From: Desulfotomaculum sp.
Lineage (GTDB): Bacteria; Bacillota; Desulfotomaculia; Desulfotomaculales; Nap2-2B
Reading direction: 5' to 3'
NCBI GenBank assembly: GCA_003513005.1
Contig: DOTD01000050.1
Location: 15,002 to 79,001 of the forward strand
DNA length: 64,000 bases
This document shows, piece after piece, positions 41,087-49,752 of the stretch. The translations under genes were made by a program, and so were the position numbers. The notes below the pieces were generated by a model, which did no database searches, was not told the DNA's origin, and saw nothing but the letters and a program-made list of their open reading frames with translations. The stretch's first letter is position 1; every line of letters begins with the position of its first letter.

Positions 41087-41638
41087 CTACGGTATGTTTA
41101 TTTGCTGTCCGGGATAAATCTGGTCCGGATTTATATTCGGATTTGCCTTGATAATATTTTCAAGGGGGACACCAAAACGAATAGAAATTTGCCATAGTGT
41201 GTCCCCAGGCTGCACCGTATAAGTTTTACCGCCGGATTGTTCTTGAACAGGCGCTTCACTTTTACTTATTTCCTGGCTCGAAACGATGATCACAGGTGTC
41301 CCTATAGATACTTCGGGAAAAATCGTTTCTATGTCGCTGTTGTGCATTCTGATGCAGCCGTTAGAAATTGCCTGGCCGATAGAGGCCGGATTATTTGTTC
41401 CGTGAATTCCATAAGGACCATTTGGTATACTAAGCCCCAACCATCTTGTTCCCAGCACCCCCCCCGGGTTGATTGTTTTATTGACTACCTGATAATTTCC
41501 GTTTGGAGTTGGTGTTGAGGATTTACCTACTGCTATCGGATAATTTGAGGGAGTCTTATCACCTCTGCAATAATTGAGCCTGCGCAGGTTGGTGTTGATG
41601 ATCAGCTGTGTCCCTGTTTCACTGCAATTGACGGACAT
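41087..41638 (-). CDS. L,D-transpeptidase (YkuD) with C-terminal LysM
   Basis: Cell-wall or spore-cortex enzyme of about 183 residues. The YkuD catalytic motif is complete: GIHGTNNPASIGQ followed by ISNGCIRMHNSD with the nucleophilic Cys. A LysM domain (YTVQPGDTLWQISIRFGVP) ends the protein. No signal peptide is visible, as in B. subtilis YkuD, which is spore-associated. The start is ATG 41638 with AAGGAGTGA just upstream; the ATG ten codons earlier lacks a ribosome site. The order here is catalytic-LysM, the reverse of YkuD itself. Confidence 0.88.
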   Translation of the reverse strand: MSVNCSETGTQLIINTNLRRLNYCRGDKTPSNYPIAVGKSSTPTPNGNYQVVNKTINPGGVLGTRWLGLSIPNGPYGIHGTNNPASIGQAISNGCIRMHNSDIETIFPEVSIGTPVIIVSSQEISKSEAPVQEQSGGKTYTVQPGDTLWQISIRFGVPLENIIKANPNINPDQIYPGQQINIP

Positions 41639-41751
41639 ACTATCACTCCTTGATGTTTTATAATGCAATATTATGTTAAGGGTATGTGGAAAGGTTCACC
41701 GGGTGGAAATTTCCCCATTACTTTAAAATTAATGTGGTAACTTTTAACAAG

Positions 41752-41784
41752 CTTTCGCCATATTATATACAAAAATGGCGAAAG
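41752..41784 (+). promoter_or_regulatory. Hairpin abutting the ribosome site of a small gene
   Basis: CTTTCGCCAT (41752-41761) and ATGGCGAAAG (41775-41784) form a perfect 10-base stem with a 13-base loop; its last base is the first G of the GGGGG ribosome site (41784-41788). It could control translation or protect the message. Confidence 0.55.
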
Positions 41785-41796
41785 GGGGCTTTTAAA

Positions 41797-41907
41797 ATGG
41801 CTTTCGGGGTTCCCGGGGAATGCTGTGAAAGTTTAATCTGGTTGATCTTTCTTATCCTTATCCTGCTTCTTATTAGTTGCCTGTGCCCCGGTATTTGCAA
41901 GTCTTAA
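41797..41907 (+). CDS. Short hydrophobic Cys-rich peptide (YjcZ-like)
   Basis: A 36-residue peptide: N-terminal GVPGECCES, a hydrophobic helix LIWLIFLILILLLISC, and the end CLCPGICKS. The pattern (Gly-rich start, single helix, Cys) recalls YjcZ/YrhC-type sporulation micropeptides, but this is a resemblance only. Start chosen at ATG 41797 with AAAGGGGG in front. It is flanked by two strong hairpins, which suggests a short dedicated transcript. Confidence 0.62.
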   Translation: MAFGVPGECCESLIWLIFLILILLLISCLCPGICKS

Positions 41908-41928
41908 AAAGTTGAAGCTGTTTTTATT

Positions 41929-41967
41929 GCTAAAGGGAAGGCATATGGAAAAAGCCTTCCCTTTAGC
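41929..41967. terminator. Long inverted repeat after the small Cys-rich gene
   Basis: GCTAAAGGGAAGGC (41929-41942) and GCCTTCCCTTTAGC (41954-41967) are perfect 14-base arms. It lies between the small plus-strand gene and the end of the convergent chagasin-like gene, a probable shared terminator although T tracts are weak. Confidence 0.7.
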
Positions 41968-42024
41968 GTTTAAGGAAGGCGTCACGATTAAAACAGGATA
42001 AAGAATTTTATTTTAATTGCTTTT

Positions 42025-42588
42025 CTATTGCACGGTTACCTCAATCTGAAAAGTTTTTTCTGGCTGAACACTTTCCCATGGACGGCTGTATATCAGGGAT
42101 AATGTCGTGGAGCCGCTATCCATAGCTTTAAATTCCCAGTTATCCGTGCCGCCGGCGCCAACGAGCGTTGAATCGGAAAAATATTCGTGATTTATTTCTT
42201 TTAAGACAAGCTGGTCCGGTTCTTTTACATAACTCCATGAATATCCTGTGCTCGGGTTGCCAGGCAGGCTTAAGTGAAGAACTTGCCCTTTGGCAAGGCT
42301 GATCTTTTTTCCGCTATCAGATTCTGATAATAATATACTGCCCTGATCTGCCATCTGGATTATAACGGTCCTGGTTTCGTTATCCCACTTAACATTTGCG
42401 CCTAATGCCTGAACAACCCATTTTAAAGGAACCATAACCCTTCCTTGAATAATTTGAGGCTGTACATCTGTTGTAATTTCTTTGTCGTTTATAAAAATTT
42501 TAATAGTGCTGGCTGCAAATGTACCTAAAACAACGGATACAGATAACACAATAGCGCAGATTACAATAATCATTAGTTTTTTGTACAC
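42025..42588 (-). CDS. Secreted chagasin-type (I42) protease inhibitor with copper-amine-oxidase-N-like domain
   Basis: A 187-residue exported protein: signal helix at residues 5-25, then a copper amine oxidase N-terminal-like domain (IKIFINDKEITTDVQPQII, RVMVPLKWVVQALGANVKWD; residues 28-78), then an inhibitor I42 domain. The three inhibitory loops are present: GNPSTGYSW, VGAGGTDNWEF and YSRPWESVQP, as in chagasin, which blocks papain-type cysteine proteases. The target is unknown; it may guard against the cell's own or competitors' cysteine proteases. Promoter region upstream not resolved. Confidence 0.87.
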   Translation of the reverse strand: MYKKLMIIVICAIVLSVSVVLGTFAASTIKIFINDKEITTDVQPQIIQGRVMVPLKWVVQALGANVKWDNETRTVIIQMADQGSILLSESDSGKKISLAKGQVLHLSLPGNPSTGYSWSYVKEPDQLVLKEINHEYFSDSTLVGAGGTDNWEFKAMDSGSTTLSLIYSRPWESVQPEKTFQIEVTVQ

Positions 42589-42733
42589 TTAAAAATCCCT
42601 CCTTTTTTATTTTCTATACTTATAGACGATATTATAATGCTATTTGTTCCTTTTTTTGTTTCCTGATTTTTCTGCTTGTTAAAACCGAAAGTTAATATAT
42701 AATATATTTACCATTTAATGAAAAAGGGTGGTC

Positions 42734-43648
42734 ATGATCAAAAGCATAAAATACACATCGTTAATTTTACTGGTTATTTTAACGTTTTGCTTTTTTGGCT
42801 GCACAAGTAATGAAAATAAAGGTGGAAGTGGAGACGAGCAGATTCTTGCCGGTTTCAAAAATTTGCATCAGGAGGCAAATAAAAAGGCAGTTTTAGCGTT
42901 CATAGACGAAAACATTGGCAAATGTTCCCAGGGAGCGGCGGATAAGCTTGTCTACGGATACGAAGAATTACAGAAGAATGCTTTGGATGATCTGGAAAAA
43001 CAATTTCCCGGAGGCAAGGAAGAAAAATGGACAATTACAATTCCCCAGGGTTTGCAGAAAGAGTTTGGTTACTCTTTTAGTATGGATAAAATCAATTCAA
43101 TTAAAGACCCGCAATTGAAGGAAATATTGCAGGAAGTAAGAGATACGGGTTTTCTGGTCAGGACAGCTGAGGGAATGTATTTTCCAGTAATTAACTATAA
43201 TTTTTACGAGAAATATTCGGGTTATTTAACAGGCCAGGCGAAAGATTACTTTTCTATAATGGCTGAAGAAAGCAAAAGAATTGCCGTTGACGACGGATCC
43301 TTACAAATTACACCCAATGATATACTGAAGAGGATGAAGGCACAACAAATATACATCAATAAATATCCTGGTTCTCCAAAACTCAGAGATATTAAAGATC
43401 TTTATATTATACACACGGGTTTTTACCTGTGCGGCGCTGACAATACACCGGCTTTTTCGTATGATACGAAAGTATTAAATAGTGATTTCAGAGAGAGTTA
43501 CCAGGACTATAAATTAAACGATTCGGTTTTTGGCGGGGAATTTGTCACTTACTTTGAAACCCTGAAAAAAGAAGGGTATAAGTTGACGGATAAAATTTCA
43601 GATGCAAGAAATAAACTGATCGAAAAGGTAAAACAATCGCTTGAATAA
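42734..43648 (+). CDS. Uncharacterised lipoprotein
   Basis: A 304-residue secreted protein with a lipoprotein signal: MIKSIKYTSLILLVIL, then FCFFGCTS with the lipidated Cys near residue 23. The mature part is mainly alpha-helical and charged, with DPQLKEILQEVRDTGF and GMYFPVINYNFYEKYSGYLT. No named family recognised. ATG 42734 is preferred to GTG 42728, which would merge with the AAAGGG ribosome site. Followed by a terminator. Confidence 0.82.
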   Translation: MIKSIKYTSLILLVILTFCFFGCTSNENKGGSGDEQILAGFKNLHQEANKKAVLAFIDENIGKCSQGAADKLVYGYEELQKNALDDLEKQFPGGKEEKWTITIPQGLQKEFGYSFSMDKINSIKDPQLKEILQEVRDTGFLVRTAEGMYFPVINYNFYEKYSGYLTGQAKDYFSIMAEESKRIAVDDGSLQITPNDILKRMKAQQIYINKYPGSPKLRDIKDLYIIHTGFYLCGADNTPAFSYDTKVLNSDFRESYQDYKLNDSVFGGEFVTYFETLKKEGYKLTDKISDARNKLIEKVKQSLE

Positions 43649-43673
43649 AATAAAATATTAAAAAGCTGATAAT

Positions 43674-43708
43674 TAGCCGCCCCACTGTCGGGCGGCTTTA
43701 ATTTTTTA
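43674..43708 (+). terminator. Terminator of the lipoprotein gene
   Basis: GCCGCCC (43676-43682), loop ACTGTCG, GGGCGGC (43690-43696), then TTTAATTTTTT. Confidence 0.9.
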
Positions 43709-43853
43709 CATATGCACGTATTGCATTTTCTGGTTTGCGTTGTGAAAGATCTTTTCAACCATGGTTAAACAATCATTTTATACACCGAATTGGCATTTTT
43801 AGTTAAACAGCTGCAAAAACAAACGCTTCATTTATTTGTTTTTCCAAAGAAGG

Positions 43854-43916
43854 TATAATAAATCAGAATAGACACTCATGCCGCTAAAGCGGCGCCATCA
43901 GAAGGATGAAAATGGC
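43854..43916 (+). repeat. Promoter-linked head hairpin of the dispersed repeat (copy 5, head only)
   Basis: TATAAT (43854-43859), then 18 bases and ATGCCGCTAAAGCGGCGCC (starts 43878) with AAGGATGAAAAT. Compared with copy 1 near 5183 the stem shows a compensated pair change (GCTGC/GCAGC versus GCCGC/GCGGC), while AAGGATGAAAAT is unchanged. It sits about 65 bases upstream of the ispE start, in a 331-base gap that also holds the preceding terminator. Confidence 0.6.
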
Positions 43917-43979
43917 ATCATATAAGAATAGACATTGGCTATGTTTAGATTTCCCTTTAAAGACGAAGGAGCGATATAA

Positions 43980-44801
43980 TTGTACGAAATATTCGCCCGA
44001 GCAAAGATAAACCTCACACTGGATATAACCGGCCTTCGATCTGACGGATATCACGAAGTGGAGATGATTATGCAAACGGTCGGATTATCTGACCGTCTGG
44101 TTTTTGAACCATATCACAATGGTATTGTAATTAACTGTGACAATCCTGACCTGCCGGTTGGGCCGGAAAACCTGGTTTGTAAGGCGGCGCTTCTGCTTCA
44201 GGAATATACAGGGCAGGCAAAAGGGGCGATTATTAATCTGAATAAAAATATTCCCCTTGCGGCAGGGTTAGCCGGAGGTTCGGCAGATGCTGCAGCAGCC
44301 TTGAAAGGTTTAAATAATTTATGGGGACTGAATTTACATTTCTCCGAACTGCTGTCACTAGGGGAGCATATTGGGGCAGATGTGCCTTTTTGCCTCATGG
44401 GAGGTACAGCCCTTGCCCGCGGCAAGGGGGAAATATTATTACCGTTGAAACCTCTGCCGAGGTTCGGAATAATCCTGGTCAAGCCGCCTTTCGGTGTTTC
44501 AACGGGCCGTGTTTACCAGCAGTATGATTTAACAGGCGGCGGCGCCCGTCCGGATACTAAAAGGATGTTGGAGGCAATTGAAAATAGAAACCTTTCGGAC
44601 ATAGGGGGTTTATTATCCAACATTCTTGAGGAAACAACAGCTTGTCTTTACCCGCAAATAAAATTTTTAAAGCAGGTTCTAGTCAGGGAAGGCGCAGTCG
44701 GTGCAGTTATGAGCGGAAGCGGACCAACATTTTTTGGTCTGTGCGAGAATGAGGTTAAAGCTGACAATATAGCCTGGAATCTAATCCTGCCTCCTGGATG
44801 A
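43980..44801 (+). CDS. ispE: 4-diphosphocytidyl-2-C-methyl-D-erythritol kinase
   Basis: MEP-pathway isoprenoid enzyme: phosphorylates the 2-hydroxyl of CDP-ME with ATP. GHMP kinase fold, 273 residues, slightly short at the C-terminus. Motifs: ARAKINLTLDITG at the N-terminus, NIPLAAGLAGGSADAAAALK (ATP loop, near residue 91) and GAVGAVMSGSGPTFFGL near the end. TTG start at 43980 with AAGGAG eight bases upstream. Its linkage to spoVG-glmU-prs further on recalls the order in Bacillus, with other genes inserted between. Confidence 0.95.
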   Translation: MYEIFARAKINLTLDITGLRSDGYHEVEMIMQTVGLSDRLVFEPYHNGIVINCDNPDLPVGPENLVCKAALLLQEYTGQAKGAIINLNKNIPLAAGLAGGSADAAAALKGLNNLWGLNLHFSELLSLGEHIGADVPFCLMGGTALARGKGEILLPLKPLPRFGIILVKPPFGVSTGRVYQQYDLTGGGARPDTKRMLEAIENRNLSDIGGLLSNILEETTACLYPQIKFLKQVLVREGAVGAVMSGSGPTFFGLCENEVKADNIAWNLILPPG

Positions 44802-44897
44802 CTGAAGATAGTCACTTCGGTTGAAAACGGGTGATATATTGCAGTGAAGGGAAAGAAGAGTTAAAATATTAAGGTATAGTTACAAGGAGGTATTTTT

Positions 44898-45581
44898 TTG
44901 CAACAGCGCAGGTTCAGCCCGCTTGATTTAAATAGTTACCGCCCCCTACGGGAAATGGTTTTTGAAACTTTGCGGGAGGCTATAATTAAAGGATTGCTAA
45001 GACCAGGTGAAAGATTAATGGAAATCCAGATTGCCGAAGAGCTGGGCGTTAGCCGTACGCCGGTTCGTGAGGCCATACGCAAGCTTGAACTCGAAGGTTT
45101 TCTGGTTATGGTTGCCCGCAAAGGCGCCTATGTCGCCGATATTTCCGTAAAAGACATTACCGACATTTTCGAAGTGCGGGCTGCTTTGGAAGGCCTTGCA
45201 GCCGGATTGGCCGCCGAGAGAATTACTGAGGAAGAGCTTGAACAACTGGAGAGGGCACTGGTTCAGACTTCTGAGGCTACGACGGGTGATTTGAATACTG
45301 TCGTCCAATCAGATACATCGTTTCATGAGCTTATTTATCGGGCCAGCCGGAACCAGCGTCTGCAACAAATAGTTATCCACCTTCAGGAACAGATCCAGCG
45401 TTTCCGTGCCGTTTCTTTATCACAGCCAGGCAGAACAAGTGTTTTTATTGAAGAACACAGGAAAATTGTTGAAGCAATCAGCGAACGCAACTCCGAGTTA
45501 GCTTCCCTGCTTGCCCGTGAGCATATCGAGAATGCGGAACAAAGTCTGCTCGGCGTCCTTGAGGGGGTATCACCCGTATGA
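44898..45581 (+). CDS. GntR-family transcriptional regulator, FCD type
   Basis: A 227-residue regulator: winged helix-turn-helix at about residues 15-80 (LREMVFETLREAIIKGLL, RPGERLMEIQIAEELGVSRT, VREAIRKLELEG), then an all-helical FCD ligand domain (FEVRAALEGLAAGLAA, SDTSFHELIYRASRN, EEHRKIVEAI). FCD regulators bind carboxylates, often with a metal. TTG start with AAGGAGG upstream. The 4-base overlap with the next gene, and the ispE-GntR-nucleotidyltransferase order seen in other Peptococcaceae, suggest a housekeeping link. Target not predictable. Confidence 0.9.
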   Translation: MQQRRFSPLDLNSYRPLREMVFETLREAIIKGLLRPGERLMEIQIAEELGVSRTPVREAIRKLELEGFLVMVARKGAYVADISVKDITDIFEVRAALEGLAAGLAAERITEEELEQLERALVQTSEATTGDLNTVVQSDTSFHELIYRASRNQRLQQIVIHLQEQIQRFRAVSLSQPGRTSVFIEEHRKIVEAISERNSELASLLAREHIENAEQSLLGVLEGVSPV

Positions 45582-46327
45582 CCGTCGACGCAGTTATTCT
45601 TGCCGGCAGTCTGAACGACGGCAAGTTGAAAGACAGCAGCCCTGTTCTTTACGAGGCGTTAATTCCCATAGGCTCCAAGGCTATGATTGAATATGTCATA
45701 GATGCTCTGACCAACTCCTCAAAAATAGGAAAAATAGTTATTGTCGGACCTGAGATTAGAATAAATGAAAGCGCTGCAGACAGGATTAGATTCGCTTCAC
45801 CGGGAGACAGCCTTCTGGACAATGCGCAAAGGGGTTTTGACTGTTTGCCGGCCAGCAGGCGGGTGCTGGTTGCAACTTGTGATATACCGCTTTTAACCTC
45901 TAAAGTAGTAGACGATTTTATAGATCAATGCCGGGATGAGACAGTAGACCTGTTCTATCCTATCGTATCACGGGATGTAATTCAGAGCTCATTCGCCAAA
46001 GCGGAGCGTACGTATGTACGCTTGCAGGAAAATGTATTTACAGGCGGTAATTTAATGCTGCTTAACCCGGAAATACTGCCGCGCTGCCTGGCCAAAGGCA
46101 ATGAACTTGTGAAAGCCAGGAAGAACCCCTTGAAGTTAAGCAGGTTAATTGGGTTATCTTTTTTAGTAAAATTTATTTTTCATAAATTAAGCCTGACGGA
46201 AGCCGAAACCAAAGTATCAAAACTGCTTGGCATAAAGGGATTGGCTGTTGTCAGCCCGCATCCTGCAATCGGATTTGATGTTGATAAACCTGCCGATCTA
46301 ATTGTGGTTACGGAAGTTTTAGTTTGA
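45578..46327 (+). CDS. MobA-like nucleotidyltransferase (NTP_transf_3)
   Basis: A 249-residue protein of the MobA/NTP_transf_3 group. The N-terminal loop is VDAVILAGSLNDGKLKDSSP, a diverged form of LAGG..R.G..K; later segments ALIPIGSKAMIEYVIDAL, RVLVATCDIPLLTSKVVDDF and NVFTGGNLMLLNPEIL are typical of sugar- or molybdenum-cofactor-type nucleotidyltransferases. It overlaps the GntR gene by ATGA. The substrate is unknown. Confidence 0.82.
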   Translation: MTVDAVILAGSLNDGKLKDSSPVLYEALIPIGSKAMIEYVIDALTNSSKIGKIVIVGPEIRINESAADRIRFASPGDSLLDNAQRGFDCLPASRRVLVATCDIPLLTSKVVDDFIDQCRDETVDLFYPIVSRDVIQSSFAKAERTYVRLQENVFTGGNLMLLNPEILPRCLAKGNELVKARKNPLKLSRLIGLSFLVKFIFHKLSLTEAETKVSKLLGIKGLAVVSPHPAIGFDVDKPADLIVVTEVLV

Positions 46328-46441
46328 GTTTTTTTTTCGGGATAACGTTAACTCATTTTATATCTTGGTTGACAATAAGAAATATGTAAATATATCCGAG
46401 ATGCAAAGGGAAAGGTTGTTACATTAAGGGGGTTGGTATTA

Positions 46442-47608
46442 TTGGAATTTTTAAGAACTGAGCTGGATTCTTTACGCAAAGCCAGCTTGTACAGACAATT
46501 AAGATGGTTTGAGGGACCTCAGTCTCCAAGAACGACGGTTAACGGACGCAATTGTATACTTCTTTCTTCAAACAATTATCTTGGTTTAACAGACCACCCG
46601 CAGGTAAAAGATGCGGCTTGTCAGGCTCTTGCCAGGTGGGGTACGGGATCAGGAGGATCCCGTCTGATCTCGGGTAACTTCTTATTATATAGAGAGCTTG
46701 AGGAAAAAATTGCTCAATTTAAAAACACAGAAGAGGTAATTGTATTTAGTTCGGGATATCTTACCAATATTGGGACGATAAGCTCCCTGGCCGGGGCTGA
46801 GGATGCTGTAATCAGCGATGAATTAAACCACGCCAGCATTATTGACGGCTGCCGCTTAAGCAGGGCGCGTGTTGTAATTTTTGGTCATAAGGATATGCAG
46901 CAACTGGAGAAAGCCTTTAGCGAGACCCAGGATTGCCGCCGCCGCCTGGTAATTACCGACGGTGTTTTTAGTATGGACGGCGATCTGGCGCCCCTTCCGG
47001 AAATAGTCCATTTAGCGGAGAAGTATGATTCATTTGTAATGGTGGATGACGCGCACGCCACAGGTGTCTTTGGGAGTCATGGTACAGGTATAGTAGAGCA
47101 TTTTAACCTTGGGGGAAAGGTTGCCGTCCAGGTCGGGACTTTGAGCAAGGCCCTGGCCAGTTGCGGCGGTTACGTTACCGGGAAAAGCGATTTAATTAAC
47201 TACCTGAGAAATAAAGCCCGGAGCTTTATTTATTCCACCGGCCTGCCTCCGGCGGCTGTCGGAGCGGCTATCGCCGCCGTAGATTTAATCCGGGAAAAAC
47301 CTGAGATACGGGCCAGGTTATTTGACAATGTTAATTTCTTAAGTGAAGGTTTGACCAGGCTCGGTTTTACGATTCTAACCAGGGAGTCTCAAATAATTCC
47401 CATCCTGGTGGGGGATGACAACCTGACAATGGATATGGATAAAGCTCTTTTCGAGCGCGGGGTCTTTGTGACCGGAATCAGGCCTCCTTCAGTACCCCCG
47501 GGAACGAGCCGTTTAAGGGTGTCCGTAATGGCTACCCATAAAAGGGAAGACCTTGAAGAAGTTCTTAATGTATTTGAAAGCGCAGGCAGAGAAATAGGCC
47601 TGATTTAA
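46442..47608 (+). CDS. bioF: 8-amino-7-oxononanoate synthase (alpha-oxoamine synthase)
   Basis: PLP enzyme joining pimeloyl-thioester and alanine in biotin synthesis; it resembles 2-amino-3-ketobutyrate CoA ligase, which cannot be excluded by eye, but bioDA next to it supports bioF. About 388 residues: LLSSNNYLGLTDHP, GTGSGGSRLISGNF, VIVFSSGYLTN-like region, VMVDDAHATGVFG, and the PLP lysine in VGTLSKALASCGGYVTG near 236. Start uncertain: TTG 46442 has the best spacing from AAGGGG; TTG 46433 would nearly touch that site. Confidence 0.88.
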   Translation: MEFLRTELDSLRKASLYRQLRWFEGPQSPRTTVNGRNCILLSSNNYLGLTDHPQVKDAACQALARWGTGSGGSRLISGNFLLYRELEEKIAQFKNTEEVIVFSSGYLTNIGTISSLAGAEDAVISDELNHASIIDGCRLSRARVVIFGHKDMQQLEKAFSETQDCRRRLVITDGVFSMDGDLAPLPEIVHLAEKYDSFVMVDDAHATGVFGSHGTGIVEHFNLGGKVAVQVGTLSKALASCGGYVTGKSDLINYLRNKARSFIYSTGLPPAAVGAAIAAVDLIREKPEIRARLFDNVNFLSEGLTRLGFTILTRESQIIPILVGDDNLTMDMDKALFERGVFVTGIRPPSVPPGTSRLRVSVMATHKREDLEEVLNVFESAGREIGLI

Positions 47609-47676
47609 TTTTACATGCAGGTTAGAAAGTCGCTTTTTGTTTTATAACCAGTAAATAAGCAAGGGAGGACTAAACA

Positions 47677-49752
47677 ATTTTTAAAGCAAATGGTTTTTTC
47701 ATAGCCGGAACTGATACTAATGTAGGAAAAACAATTTTTGCATCCGGACTTTGCGGCTGCCTCAAACGCAGGTCAGTCGATATCGGGGTGATGAAGCCCG
47801 TACAGAGCGGTTTTAAAAAAGCAGCGGATGATTCTAGTCTGGTTGGTGATGCTTTGCTGCTTGCCCGGGCGGCTGATCTTAACTCCGATTTCCAGCATAT
47901 TAATCCCTACTGCCTGGAGGAATCCCTGACTCCCCGCATAGCAGCTGAACTAGCCGGTGTAAAGATAGATACCGATCTGATTATGGAATCTTTTAATGAA
48001 TTAAAGAAGAAGCATCAATTTATGGTAGTGGAAGGCGCCGGCGGAATACTTGCCCCGTTGACCGACCGGCTGCTGATGGCTGATCTTATCGTGATGATGG
48101 GAATGCCAATAATTATCGTAGCAAGGGCGAATTTGGGGACAATTAATCATACCCTTTTAACGATTTCCTATGCCAGGAGCAGGGGTTTAAACATAGCCGG
48201 TGTGGTTATCAGCAGCAGTTTGCCTGAAAGGGGGATTGCAGAAAAGACCAACCCGGATCTGATTTCCGAATTGGGCGGAGTTCCCCTGCTGGGGATAATT
48301 CCATATTTGGACAAGCTTGAACAGGAGGACATCATTCAGGCCGTAGACGACTCTTTAAACTGGGAAGTAATCGATACTTATCTGCAAAAAGGAAAGCCTG
48401 AACAGGATTTGGACCTGGTTGAGAAGGACAGAAAATATGTCTGGTATCCGTTTACTCAGATGAAGGATTGGGTATCCGGAAATCAGATAATCATTGAGCG
48501 CGGTGAGGGCATATCTTTAATCGGCATAGATGGAAGAAGATATTATGATGGTGTGTCTTCTCTTTGGTTAAATGTACATGGACACCGCAGGGCTGAAATA
48601 GACCGGGCGGTATCTGCTCAGTTAGGTAAAATTTCGCACAGTACAATGTTGGGTTTAAGCCACAGGGGGGCTATCGAACTGGCTGAACAACTTATCGAAA
48701 GCGCGCCGGCCGGGCTGAAAAGAGTGTTTTATTCCGATAACGGCTCAACGTCGGTAGAAGTTGCTTTAAAAATGGCTTTCCAATACTGGCAGCATAAAGG
48801 CGTGAAGAACAAAAACAAATTTTTAACTTTAACAAACGCTTACCATGGGGATACTATCGGATCAGTAAGCGTTGGTGGAATTGACATCTTTCACCAGATC
48901 TTTCACCCCCTGCTTTTTAAAGCATTAAAAGCTCCTTCCCCTTACTGTTATAGGTGCGTTTTTCAAAAAGAACCGGCCGGCTGCGGTTTTGCCTGTGTTG
49001 ATGCAACGGAAGAATTGATGAGCAGGAATCATGAGGAACTGGCTGCAATGATTATTGAACCAAAGGTTCAGGGAGCAGGCGGTATTATCGTACAGCCCCC
49101 AGGCTATCTTTCCAGGATTAAAGAGCTGTGTAATAAGTATAACCTTCTTTTGATAACTGACGAGGTTGCTACGGGATTTGGAAAAACAGGAAAAATGTTT
49201 GCCTGTGAACACGAAAATATATCTCCCGATTTCCTTACTGTCAGTAAAGGAATCACAGGCGGGTATCTTCCTCTGGCAGCCACGATGGTTACCGGGGAAA
49301 TCTATGACGCCTTTTTAGCCGAACACCGGGAGCGAAAAACTTTTTTCCACGGCCATTCCTATACAGGTAATCCTTTAGCCTGCGCCGCCGCCCTTGCTAA
49401 CCTGGAGATATTCACGAGGGATAAAGTTATGGAGAAAATGCAGCCCAAAATAGTCTATCTCTCCGGTAAACTCAATGATTTTGCCAAGCTTGAACATGTT
49501 GGTGAGATTCGACAGAGCGGTTTTATGGTCGGTATAGAACTGGTCCGGGATAAAAAGACCAAAGAATCGTTTCCAGTTGAAGAAAGAAGGGGAGTCAAAG
49601 CCTGTCTGGCAGCGCGGAAAAAGGGTTTGATTATCCGGCCGCTGGATGATGTTGTTGTTTTCATGCCTCCGTTAGCAACCGAACCTGAAGAATTGGATGA
49701 AATGATCGAAATACTATATCAAAGTATAGGTTCTGTGGGAGATGATAATTAA
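47677..49752 (+). CDS. bioDA: Fused dethiobiotin synthetase - DAPA aminotransferase (ATT start)
   Basis: A 691-residue fusion doing two consecutive biotin steps. The BioD part begins with FIAGTDTNVGKT (P-loop, residues about 8-19), then VMKPVQSG and VEGAGGILAP. The BioA part starts near 252 (KYVWYPFTQMKDW), with YSDNGSTSVEVALKMAF and the PLP lysine in TVSKGITGGYLPLAA near 522. The P-loop is upstream of the first standard start (GTG 47788). The only candidate behind the strong GGGAGG site (47663-47668) is ATT at 47677, eight bases on; an in-frame TAA lies at 47671. So an ATT start is very likely. Confidence 0.9.
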   Translation: MFKANGFFIAGTDTNVGKTIFASGLCGCLKRRSVDIGVMKPVQSGFKKAADDSSLVGDALLLARAADLNSDFQHINPYCLEESLTPRIAAELAGVKIDTDLIMESFNELKKKHQFMVVEGAGGILAPLTDRLLMADLIVMMGMPIIIVARANLGTINHTLLTISYARSRGLNIAGVVISSSLPERGIAEKTNPDLISELGGVPLLGIIPYLDKLEQEDIIQAVDDSLNWEVIDTYLQKGKPEQDLDLVEKDRKYVWYPFTQMKDWVSGNQIIIERGEGISLIGIDGRRYYDGVSSLWLNVHGHRRAEIDRAVSAQLGKISHSTMLGLSHRGAIELAEQLIESAPAGLKRVFYSDNGSTSVEVALKMAFQYWQHKGVKNKNKFLTLTNAYHGDTIGSVSVGGIDIFHQIFHPLLFKALKAPSPYCYRCVFQKEPAGCGFACVDATEELMSRNHEELAAMIIEPKVQGAGGIIVQPPGYLSRIKELCNKYNLLLITDEVATGFGKTGKMFACEHENISPDFLTVSKGITGGYLPLAATMVTGEIYDAFLAEHRERKTFFHGHSYTGNPLACAAALANLEIFTRDKVMEKMQPKIVYLSGKLNDFAKLEHVGEIRQSGFMVGIELVRDKKTKESFPVEERRGVKACLAARKKGLIIRPLDDVVVFMPPLATEPEELDEMIEILYQSIGSVGDDN

